64,000 nucleotides of DNA, from the NCBI GenBank assembly GCA_030340625.1, contig JAOPHQ010005470.1, positions 20,001-84,000 of the forward strand, read 5' to 3'. Every line of letters begins with the position of its first letter. Position 1 is the first letter of the stretch. This document shows, piece after piece, positions 10,822 through 22,800 of the stretch. The notes below the pieces were generated by a model. It was given only the letters and a program-made list of their open reading frames with translations, was not told the origin of the DNA and made no database searches. The translations under genes were made by a program, and so were the position numbers. The DNA is from Merluccius polli. Its lineage: Eukaryota > Chordata > Actinopteri > Gadiformes > Merlucciidae.

Positions 10822-13800
10822 TCATCGTCGTTTCTGCCTCTTGGAATGCCGCTGGCTGGACTGCTCCTCATCGCCGTTTCTTCTCCGAGCGTCTCCCTGA
10901 CCCCCCCGCCGCCGAGTTCTCCGCGACTCCCGCTCACTATCGCTTTCCTGTTCCTTGTAATCCCGCTTGGAGGAGGTGGCCGTGGAGCGCTTGCTCCTCC
11001 TCCTGCTGCTCCCCTCCTCTTCGTCACTTCCACTCTCCTCCTCTTCATCGTCATTGTCGCCACCACCCTTTGTATTGGGCTTTGCCTTCCTCCCCTGCGC
11101 AGATGCGTCTCTCCTGGACTGGGATGACTTGCCGTTCTGCATCTTCTTCGCACTCTTCTGTTTCTTCTCCTCTGCTTCTTCATCATCCTCTTTTTCTTCT
11201 TCCTCCTCCTCTTCCTCAGAGGTAGCAGGGCAGCGGCTGACGCGTTTGCGCGAGCGGCGTCGGAGGTAGCTGAGGCCGGGCAGCAGCTTGTGGAGCAGCT
11301 CGGTGAAGCTCTGCTCCGTCTTGGCCATGCAGGCCAGCACCGGACTCCTGTCCTGGTTGTACTCCTCGGCGTTGGCGAAGACCAGCTTCAGGTCCTCCAT
11401 GAAGTCCTGGGCGTTGCGGTACGAGCCCTGGGAGAACTTGCCCAGCATGGTCTGGAAGTCCATGGGGGTGGAGATGACCTCCAAGTAGTCTTCCGCCTCA
11501 TCCAGCGACACAGGCTTTCTAGAGATAGAACAGTGCGGTCATTAAGAGTACATTCTAGGTATTACAACCAGTAATAGCCAAGTCAAGTACACGTTTTACA
11601 GAACAGCATCTACAAAGTTCTCGGGCCACTAGTGTAATGTTTAACATCACACCATCACTTTCTTCCAAAACTTCATTCTCTACTCTTGATTAGTAGTTGG
11701 TAGCTAGCTTCTGTATATGCTGAAGAGTGTCGTCATCACAGCAATCAATAACCAACACGTACCGTCAAATTGACATGAGGGCTCAGACGAACAACTTTAA
11801 AAAAGGTTCGTAAGGAGGCGTGTTGCGTTTACCTGAAGGGCCAGCTCTGGCGGAACCTGATCAGTTTCTGCAGGATCTCCTCACAGCGCTCGAGTTCCTG
11901 TGTCTGCCTGCGCATTCCTGACCTGGAGTTCAGACGCACCTACACACACACACAGTATCAGTATAATGTATGGCTATAATGTATAAGGGTTGGCTGGGGG
12001 GCTGCGGGGACTGAAAGGTGGTCTAGATGTATTTCTCAACAACAGGGTTGGGTATTGAGAACACATTTTCAATGGTGGCATTGGCGTCAATGGACTTGGA
12101 TGTTGCTAGTCACAGAAAATGCTGTGACTAAATGACAATCAATCTGAACCAGACTCATCGATTAAGTTTAGCTTGTATGTGTGTTTGGGTGTGAGTTTTT
12201 TACCAGTTCATCGATGTCTGCTGGGAAGTTGGGGCCAGACTTCTGCCTGATACTCCGGCCACTAGGGGGTGACTGTTTCTTCGACTTGCTCTTGGAGCTC
12301 TTGGCACGCGTCGAAGGCTGCTTGACTTTCTTCCTTGGTCTCACTGCAAAGTTAATATGAAGGTGGTTATGAAATGTTTTACATTTGGAATCAGTGTCAG
12401 GCATTATCCAACGCTAACATACATTTTTATGTGATGCTCGTTTTTTGACTTTAGGACACACCTAATTGGTCTTAATTGACCAGCATTGGACAAAAGCCCA
12501 AAAGTCAGCATTGGAGATTGTAGTTGGATAAACTCTGCTTTGCAAGTCTTTTATGGCATGTGCCTACTGGGCAGGCTCTATGGATGAGCATTGACAACTT
12601 CACTGCGATAATAATCGAACATTTCACTCCATTGTCTTGGTAGAGGCAAGCGAGGGAAGGGGTGGGGATGGTGACTGCAGGACGGTTGAAGGAGCAGGAG
12701 ACAACCATGTCAGGGAGCTTTACTCTCAGCTCTCTGGACACAATGGTGCATCGCCCCCTTGACCGGCGCGTCTGTACCAACACAGAACTGACCTGCCACA
12801 TACTCTCAGTCAAGCCAGGCTGAAGGCCTGGGACATCAAAGCATGGCCCTGGCCTGGCCTGGCCTGGCACTTCCACACAACACTCAGTCAATGGAGGAGG
12901 GGCGGGGAATGGGGGCAGTGGCGAAATTCTTCACCACGGCATTCCTGTCAATCCAAATTCAACAGCAGGATTTCCTGCACTGGAATCTGTTGATTTAGCT
13001 TCATCCGTTGGTGCTCGACCAAGATACAAGATGCATCACGATCTCCAGGCTTAGAGTGCTGGACCATGGCTTGTTTATGTTCTTTAATAAGAACCACATT
13101 TCTCATATCCCTCAAAGATATCTTGCTGTAAAACAATATGTGCATGTATGTCCAAACATGCATGTTTTCAGACGTGTTAAAAGTGCTCTGCGAATCATGT
13201 TCCCAACAAGGAATAGTTTGTTCGAGAACGCATGCATTCTACTGCATTGTACCGGCTTGTGCAAACGTGTGCTTTACCACCTGAATTGAATCACAACACA
13301 GGGATCCTTCTCAAATGAAACAGAGCCGCCGTATTCCTCATGGATACTTACAGCTGTGGCCCATGGCCTTATAGTCACTCTCCTCATCTTCATCTTCCTC
13401 CTCCTCAGAGTCTTCATCTTCCTCCTCTTCTTCATCCTCCTCTTCAGTGTCTTCATTATAATTCCTGTCACACAGAGGGATTAGGATTACACAAGTAGAT
13501 TAGGATTATTATAGCAAAGTCGGACAAAAAACTATGCCAAACTAAAAACTTGAATAACAGACGCACACGAGGCGTTAAAGTATGACAGAACATACAAACG
13601 ATAACACAGCCTAAATTAATACGATACATAATGGCACCTCACTGCCTAATATGATGGCACCTCACCGCGTAACCTTGAACCAAAAATTGACGAGTGACAG
13701 CACTGGTGTATAGGAGTCGAGGGCTGGGAGGGGATTACCTTCCTCTGGAGCAGCGGCGGGCCACTAGGGGCTGGCAGGCCGGGCACAGCCACTCGCCGGC

Positions 13801-16800
13801 GGGGATGCGGTAGAGCGCCGGGCGCAGGCAGAACAGGTGGAAGGCCTTGTTGCACTCGTCACACAGGATGAGCTTCTCGTCGTCACCTGCAAGACGTCGG
13901 GGGGTTTATGGTGAGACAGGAGGACTGAAGGGAACCGCCTTTTCGGCAGCAATTCACAGAATCTATGGCAGGGTGCCATGAGCCGTTCTAAACATACGTT
14001 CCCTTTTTTAACGTTTCACAGTACAGCTTCACATGGCACTGAATGCATTTGCGATAGAAGCGATTCTGTAGAGATTATCATCTGGAAAGCGAAACTATTC
14101 ACTAGCTATTGCTTCACGACGTTCCTGCATACTCTTCAATGACGACCGTGTTCATGAATAGAAAGTCAATACACACAGATGAAATGTCCAGGGTCCTGTG
14201 TTTTTGGAATGCTAGCTAGAACCTTTGCCAAGTGCTTGTGTGTACCGGAGAAAAGGGTGCGTATGCTTAAACCTTATCACTACATGTTCACCTGAGGACC
14301 TGCAGGCCTGCACATGGACCTGCCTGACACTACTAGTCTGCTCTGCACTGCGTAGTCTGCTAGCCTGTCTGGGCCTGGGGCTTAAATCCCTCAGCAGGAG
14401 CACAGTGAGGCGCTGTGGGAGCCCTAGACGGGAAGCAGAAAGCAACCAGTCAACAGGAAGTAACACGTCTGGCTCCTTTTAAGCGCAGTCACGTCTGCCC
14501 TGTTTTTATTGGACGATGGGTAAATGGGACACAGTAAGCTGGCTTGGGTTGCTTTTCAGAGTAGAGCCTGCTTCTTGGAACGGTGTTTGTCTGCCACCTA
14601 CTGGTAGGAACTAGTACAGCATCGATTGAATAAAAGGCCAGGAGAACTTACAAAAGTTTAAACCGTGTGTAAACAGTCCATGTATGTCATACGAAAAACA
14701 AAAATGTTTACTTAACAAAATCCAAGTAACTAAACATTTTAAATATTGGACTCAAACAATGTGGCTGTAAGTTGTCACATAGCATAGAGCACAGCATCCA
14801 TTTTATTCTACAGAGTCGGCATGAAATGACAACATGCAACGCCTACCTTTCCTGCGGCAGACTTTACAGCGGGCATTCTCTGCGGACATGTCCCACTTGA
14901 TGCAGGCGTCCAGCATGCCCAGCAGGACGTGCATGCGTGAGAACGTCTGCGCCTCGCGGATGGTGGTCTTCCACTTTTCCACGGCGGTGGCCACCTGTGG
15001 AGACACGGGTCACCTTGATGAAGAGACGCTCATACGATACCTTAAGCGTGGATTAAATTAGACCCATTCCTCTACGAATTAGGTTCCTTTTGTATAATAT
15101 GAATCAAGTGAGCAATGGTATCTTATTTGACTTCTGCAATAGGTCCGTGCTCTAAAATGCATGTTGATACAGATCATCGTGACACAGCTGGAACGGTGGC
15201 TACAGACAGCCAAAACGGTGAACGGAATGGGTTTTCAAGAGAATAGATTCAGTTTACCGACATGATTCATAACACTGACGTTAGTTTGGCATCCGATTTT
15301 ACATGGGCCATTTCCATTCGATCGCCTTTACGGCTCTCTGCTTTCACTACATTTCCACCCAGAGAGCTCCTTCCTCACCCTGGCCTCCTCCGCCAGCTTC
15401 TTCTCCTCGTCCACCTCCTCCGCCTTGCTGCTGCTCTCCTCGCCAGCCGGCTTCTTCTTCTTCTTGGGAGCCATGAAGCCCTGCAGGAACTTCTTGATCA
15501 CACATGCCTGGATGGTGATGATGCACTCGCCAAAGTCCTTCAAGCTCTCCATCTTGGACACCTGTGTTCACATTAAGGCAGGGATGAGCGCACAGGAGTA
15601 CAACAGGGATATATACCACCAATGGATTTTTTGTATAACCGTCAACGACAATGAATACACTTGTGTAACGTGTATAATATCAACTACCCATTTCCTTCAG
15701 TCAAGCTAATTAAGGTCCTATGGCCAGTCAGAAGCCCTCACAGGCATCCTACACTTTTTCCATTGAAAAATTCCATACTTTTCCAGACTTAAATTTGAAG
15801 ACCTCTTGAAGTGCAACTTTAGATTTCAACAATATTGAAACAAGTGCACTGATAGAACATAATTAATCATGGTTACATTAATGCATGCCGTATTGCAAAC
15901 GGTTTTATGATTTTGGCAAGACGCAAAGGCCAAGCCTAAACACCTATTATTTATGATTTTCTCCGCCAACTCGTGTCCGAATTACTACCTGGCATTTTAC
16001 TACATTGTACATACTTATCCAGACCCGGAAATTACCCAAATCAAATTCCATAAATTTCCATACTTTCCCGACGTGCGTAGGAACCCTGCCCTCACCTCAT
16101 CCTCGATGTCCGGGTTGTCATCCAGGTAGCCCAGGCCTCCCTTTTGGAGTCTGGAGGCCACCTCCAGGATGTCGCTGCGCAGGTAATTGAGCAGCTCCTG
16201 GTGGCCGTGGCAGGTCCTGAGGCCCACCTTTCCCTTCCGGCTCAGATGGACAGAGTGGAGAATGTCCTGGTACCTGTGGACAGGCAAAACATCTCTTTCA
16301 ATATCATCACTTGACAAACTCAAAACAAACTATGGGAAATTAATCTCATAATCCTCCTAATGTCAGAGAGCCAAACTTCTGCCTTTTCTGAGTCGAGACC
16401 TCCATTTTAGACGGGAGTACTAGTTAGCCTCAACTTCGTACCGTCTCATCCAGGCGTGTGCCGCTCCTCCCCAGGTGTTTGTATTGTGTACATATTTACC
16501 TGTTCTGCATCTTGGCCTTCAGCTCGCTCTCTCTGATGCCCTGAGGATGAAGACTCTCCATCAGCTCTTCCAGGTCCACTTGAGTGTCGCACACAAACCT
16601 GCAACCAGTCCACATAAAACAAACTTAGATGCCGGCTAATAAGATGTGAAGGATTCATTTCAGAGAAGATGAGACCAAGCTCAAAACTCAAGCCGTAGTG
16701 AGCGTGGTGGACAGCAAGCCCTTACCAGAGGTTTTGTCCCTGCTTGGGCACAGTGGTCTGTATGCAAATTTCTGCTGTCGGCGCCATCTGAGCAGTTTCA

Positions 16801-19800
16801 CTCATACCGCCGTCTGTGCTGCCATCGTCATCCTTCTCCACTCCTGGAATACAGATCATCATCTCATATTAAATCACACCGCAAGAACCCAAGCGGGTGA
16901 ATATTATGACCAATAAGTAGGCAACTAAAACAAGCAGATCAGCAGTATAACCGATGTCCAACTGCGGGACACAACGCTCACCATCGTCTTCCTCTTCTTC
17001 CTCCTGCTCAGCTGGTTTCTCCTCGGGAGGGAGGGTGTAGCTGTAGTCGATGCTCTCATGGACCCAGCCCTTCTCAATGTAAAGCCCAGGGACCAGGTCA
17101 GAGAAGAGCCAATACCTGAGAAAGAAAAGGAGGCAAATCTTTCAGCAACACTCTTGGATAGTTTGTTCAATTTATTTTACATTAATCTTGTATAGTTAGT
17201 TAGAAAGTTACTTTTTGAAAACATGTCAAATAAAAATACATAAATTGAAGAGATGGCTCTTTTTCTGGCGAGACACAGGTTGTTGCAATCGGCTAGACTT
17301 GAGCCGAACACCAATAGCAAGTGTTTCACGAGAGAGGGCGCTGTTCCTGTGGTTTGCTTGCGTGTTGGTGACCAAGACAGAAATCCTGCCACATCGCATT
17401 GCCCGTACTATGAGGATGCCAAGCTGTGCTGGTGATTGGTCCTGACCTGTTGTGATTTCTATCCGTGCCTAGTGGAGACCTGCGCAGGACCAGCTTGGCC
17501 TTGCTGATCCCCTCCTGGAAGGCCCTCTCAGCAGCAGCCTTTTGCTTACGACTGCGCTCCTCCTCCGCCTCCTTTTCCATGCGTTCTGCAAGTCAAGTTG
17601 TTATAACATGAGATTAGGGCTGTTGGAATGAATTTCGGGATTTGAATATAAATCAAATAGTAAAAATGTGTTGGCTAACGTAAGCGAATCTCGCCCTTCT
17701 CACCTTGGCCTGCCCGCATTTGAAAACGAAATGCTTTTGTCACGTCTGATGAACTCATGTGGGAAGTTTTCACACATGAGGGCACACCTGATAACACTAC
17801 ACCCTGGCAAGCTAGAGTTTGAGGAACCGCAGCTAAAGCAGGCAAGAATAAGAATAAGGAATGTGTATTGGTAATGTTAGGAGTGCCCTCTAGTGGACAT
17901 AACGTATAACAACCACATGCTGATAGTGGCATTGATTTATACATTTGAATATAATTAGAATATTAAAAATAAGGAACAAAATTCGAATGGGATTATAGAG
18001 GAAGATTGACAGCTCTTCATGAGATGATATGAAATTATACAGGCAACAACATGAAAAACGCAAGGAAAATGAATACATCAATAATGCATTCCATTGCATT
18101 GCCCTAATCAATAGAGGTCAAATGAGGGAGGACACTGCTCACCTTTGTTCTGCCTGTCATGCTCTTCCTTGTCCTTCTTGGCCTGAATTGCCATCAGCCT
18201 CCTGCTCTTCACAGAGCTGATCATGTCCTCCGAATCTGGCTCTGCCTCCTTCTTGGACTCCTTCTTGGGGGTGGCTTCCTTCTTCTTTTCCGTCTTGTCT
18301 GCTTTGGGCGTGCCTCCTTCCTCTTTAACTATAGATCACACAAAAAAAAGACAAAGCTGAAGCCATGTGTACTACTAGGCGGTTGTGTACTACCACGGTC
18401 AGTATCATTTAGACCAGGGGTTTTCAAATTGGGTGAATGTGAGCCTCCCCTTAAAGTAGGTAAGGACAGCCGAGCCCCCCCAACCCCCTGACCTAACCCA
18501 CTGCAGTAAATGCTTTTGTGTGTTCCAGGCAATGATGACTTTCAATAACTGATCAAATGTAAATATTTTTTAATATTGTATTTGAAGACATTTTATTTCC
18601 ACAACTTTTTGAAAAGTGCATTCATAAACGAGTCTTTGCAACAGCAAATAATTTCTTCATGCAGGCCTAATTGAGGCTACTTTTATCAAATCACTGAACA
18701 TCAGTAGGCAAGCCCGGATCTACCATATGGGCAACCTGGGCATTTGCCCAGGGGCCCTTGAGCCGAGAGGGGCCCTTTGTGATTGGGTATATATATTTTT
18801 TTTTTTTCCTCATGGACGTCGGTCGTCGGTCCGGGCTGTATTGCGATCGCGCACCCCGCCCCCCCGCGTCGGTCGTCGGTCCGGGCTGTATCACGATCGC
18901 GCACCCCCCCCCCCCCCTCGCCCCCGCGCCGGTCCGGGCTGTTTTGCGATCGCAAATCGGACAGATTCACATATTTTCATAACATGTTTTTACGATTTCA
19001 GCCACATAAAACCTCAGATTTAAACAACAAACAACTTTGACTTTCAATGTAATCGTTCATATCAGTGGGAACAATGAGGCCTCGCTTTTGATGCGCAGAG
19101 GTGTTCAATGCGGGGCTGCACTGCAGAGAGAAATAAACGCAAGTCGTCCTCCACCTACAGCCTTGATCTGTATTTATTTTTAATCAGGGTCAGTGCGGAA
19201 AACCCACACTCACACAAGTAGGTGGAGGTGAAGGGGATTATTTTATTTATGTTATTATTTTATTTAAATTATTTTATTTTAATACGTTATTTTTTCTTTG
19301 CGTGTCGTCGCGCCTCCCCTGTGGCTCTTTGGCACCCCCCAGGGGAGGCACGCCTCACCTATTGAAAACCGCTGATTTAGACTAAAGGATTTAAAACAAA
19401 TATACATATAATTTTTCATACAAACCTTTTCACAACATCAAATCTAAAAAAATAAAACAAACTTTGAACAGAACCACCGTTACATAAAACATGTGCTTTT
19501 ATAACCTACCCTTTTCCTCCATCTCCTTGCGGCGCATCTTCTCTGCCTTCTTGCGGTCGTTGACCTCCTTGAGGGATGCCAGGCGCTCCTTCCACAGCTC
19601 GGCCGAGCGCTGCTGCATGGCGTCCACATGGTCCTCCACCGAGTAAGTCATGAGGATGCGGTGGCACAGCGCCACCAGCAGGCTCACCTTCTCCCGGGGG
19701 TTCAGCTCAAACACCTCAGCCGTCTCCAACCTCTCCAGGAACTCGCTGGTCACCACGTCGTCGAAGCCCCCCAGCGCGCCCCAGTCCTCGGAGCCCTGGC

Positions 19801-22800
19801 CACTCTCCTCGCCGTGGGCGTCGAAGGGGCGCAGGCACAGCCGTACCAGCTCTGACACCGAGTGCATGGTGAGCGGGATCTCCGACAGGGGGATGTCCAG
19901 CTCACTGTAGCCCTCGGCCAGCTCGTCCTGCAGCAGCGTCTGCAGCAGCACCACCAACACACGGTTCAGATAGAGGAAGCCGGCATCTTCCCCGGCCAGG
20001 GCGTCCATGAGAGCCCCGGCTGTGATGGGGTACTGGTCCTCAGGCATCAGCAGCCCGGCGTAGCAGTTGAGGAATTCCACAACCATGGCCACGTCGCCGA
20101 AGAGGGCGTTTGGCAGACCCTCGGGCATATCCACCAGTCGGAACGCAGGCAGGGTCTTGCCACCTTCGATCTCCTGGTCCTCGTAGCGGCGGGATTGTTC
20201 GCGGCGCACCAGCATCTCCTTCTCGCGACGCTCCTTGGCCTTCTCCCGCAGCTTCTCCTTGAGCTCCTCGCGCTTCTTCTTCAGCTCCTCCTGTTTCTCC
20301 TCCTCACTCATGGCCGCCCAGCGCCTCTTCTGCTCCAGCATCTCCCAGCGCTTCTGCACCAGGTCCCTCAGCTCCTCCGGCAACCTCCCCCGGTCGTCCG
20401 AGGACAATGTCTTGGCGGCCTTGGAGATGAGGTAGGACATGGCGTTCTTTTTGTCCTCTTTGCCCTTGTTCTCCTTGTAATAGCGAAGGAGGTGGAGGGC
20501 CATGGGGGGCAGGGGCTTGCCTAGTTTGGGCGTCATACCTGTGCTGCGGGCCCTCTTCTTGGGGCTCCCGGTGGGGGTGCTCTTGGCTAGATGGAGGAGG
20601 GTCATCTGCTTCATTTTGGGGGTCTTGGGACCAGATTTTCCATCCTTTTTGAGGCCATTTAGCTTCTTGTCGCCCGTCTTTCCTGCTCTCTTGCCGTCTT
20701 TCTTGTCAGTAGATTTTTTACTTGATTTCGGTGTGGATGGGGTTGAGCCTTTGCCATCTCCTTTTTTAGGAGTTCCAGAGTTCTTTACTTTAAGCGGGGA
20801 GCCGTTGATCTTCTGAAATAGAAAACGGACAGTACTTTTATTTTTGTCTCAAAACACATACTTGTCAGTAACCACTAATAACCCCCATGAGCAAAACATA
20901 GACATACAATGGGGACAGTCTTACCTGAATGTGTCCCCAGATAGTTGGACTAAGGGGCATGGTGAGGGAATCTTTCTTCTTCCTTTTCTTCTTCTCTTCT
21001 CCCTTCTCATTTCCTGACTCCTCACTCTGGGTGTCGGAGGTCTTGAGCTTTTTACTGGCTTTAGCCTCAGGAGACGTGAGACTCTTCCGCTTAGTGGAGG
21101 GATTTTCCGCCAGAAACTAAACACATGGGGCAAGGATAATAGTGGGGATATGAACACATTTAAGAATACACTTATCAAAGGGATAAAACAAGCCATCAGG
21201 TAAGTTACCTTGTGTGGATCGAGGAGAAAGTCGCTGAATTTGCTGGGGAGGTTGAATTTTTTAACCAATTCATCCTCCACCACCCAGGGGGCGCTTTCAC
21301 CCATGCCCACCCTCAGAGCATAATGTCTGATGAAGTAGCGCATGATCTCCTTGGTTGGAGGACGCTCTGTTCTGAACAGACTGTCTACTGGGACATTGCT
21401 GATCACCTGTGAGAGGAATCAGATCAGTTGGAATCAATGAGAACATAACCACAGACTTGCTTGAGTTGAATACCTAATTCCCTAAATCTACATATTTAAG
21501 GCTTATAAAATTCTATTAATATGTCAAAGAAGAAACAAAAATAAAAACTGCAAAATATTTTATGTAGGCTTGCTTTTAACTAAATGTGACATGAAGATTT
21601 GTCAGACTACCTAACTGGTTGCTAGATAGTCAGTCTAATCGGCTGTTGATTTGCCTTGGTCATAAACTGTGCAAGAACAAACTGAGACAAAGGAACAAAG
21701 ATCATAGTCAAGTGGCAAAACCATGAACTGGGATACATAATGGCCCTAAAACAGGCTTTTAAAAACACCACCAATGTAAAAAGCAAAGCAAACACACCTT
21801 ATCCTCATTGATCAGTTTGACGTCATACTTGAGAGGAAGGAATTTGGGCATCACCCATCTCTTCTTCTCTTCTTTCATAGCAGTGGTAGATTTCCTCGGA
21901 GAGCGTCGTGCCCGGTCACCTGATGTAACAGAAATAACTGCTGTTAAATGTATTCTCATACAACTATGTACAAACAACTGAGGGTTTGTGATTTATAGGA
22001 TCAATTGCAAAACAATTCACTATTTATTTTTGAGGAAAATATGCACCGATATGAAATTAAGATTAAATGGTTAAGACATTGCGCTCTGCTATTTAAATAA
22101 ACTCACTGAGACTCTCTCGCCGGCTCTCCTCCTCCCGGGGGGAGGGCTCCTTCGTCTGGTTCTCCTGGCTGGCGTTCTCCTTGTCACTGGATGGAGAGTC
22201 ACACGCTCCTTCCAGCTTCTTCTCTGCAGTCTCACTGTCCTGGTTCTCCGGCGGCTGGATCTTCACCACCTTCACGCGCATACTCTTGTCTTTCCCCACC
22301 TGAACAGCAAGCAGCCAATAGAACATGTGTAAGCCCTGGCAACTTACTAATTAATTTGACAACTTTCAACTGACTGGCAGTTTACCATAGATACGCTTAT
22401 AGTATTGAAGTAGAACTTGACAAACAAACAATATAGCCACATGTCCATCTACTGGCTAATTATACGCACCAAGAAGTCACATTCTTCATCCACAGCGTAT
22501 TTTGTGAGGATTTCCACCCAGGCCATTTCAACCAGCTTGTCCAGGGACACTGTGTTGTGGTGAACCATCTCCAACACTGGCTTCTCAAACCATTGGGGAT
22601 ATTCTTCCTGGAGTCTGCACATATAGAATGTGTGGAATGTATGTATTGTATTCTGACTTCCGCACACACACACCAACACACATAAACATACAATATTCGT
22701 AACAAACTTTGTATAAGTTAAGTTTGATGGTCAGTCGTTTTAGTTTCCAACGTTTTCCAAGAATACTAGTTTCATAGCATGTCCAGCTAGATTAAGTCAT

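Noticed and set aside
10644..11225. 193-codon plus-strand frame opposite the baz1b last exon
   Set aside because: Antisense shadow of the bromodomain tail exon and 3'UTR.
19862..20524. 220-codon plus-strand frame opposite baz1b exon 8
   Set aside because: Antisense shadow of a conserved coding exon; Leu-rich because it mirrors Lys/Glu-rich helices.
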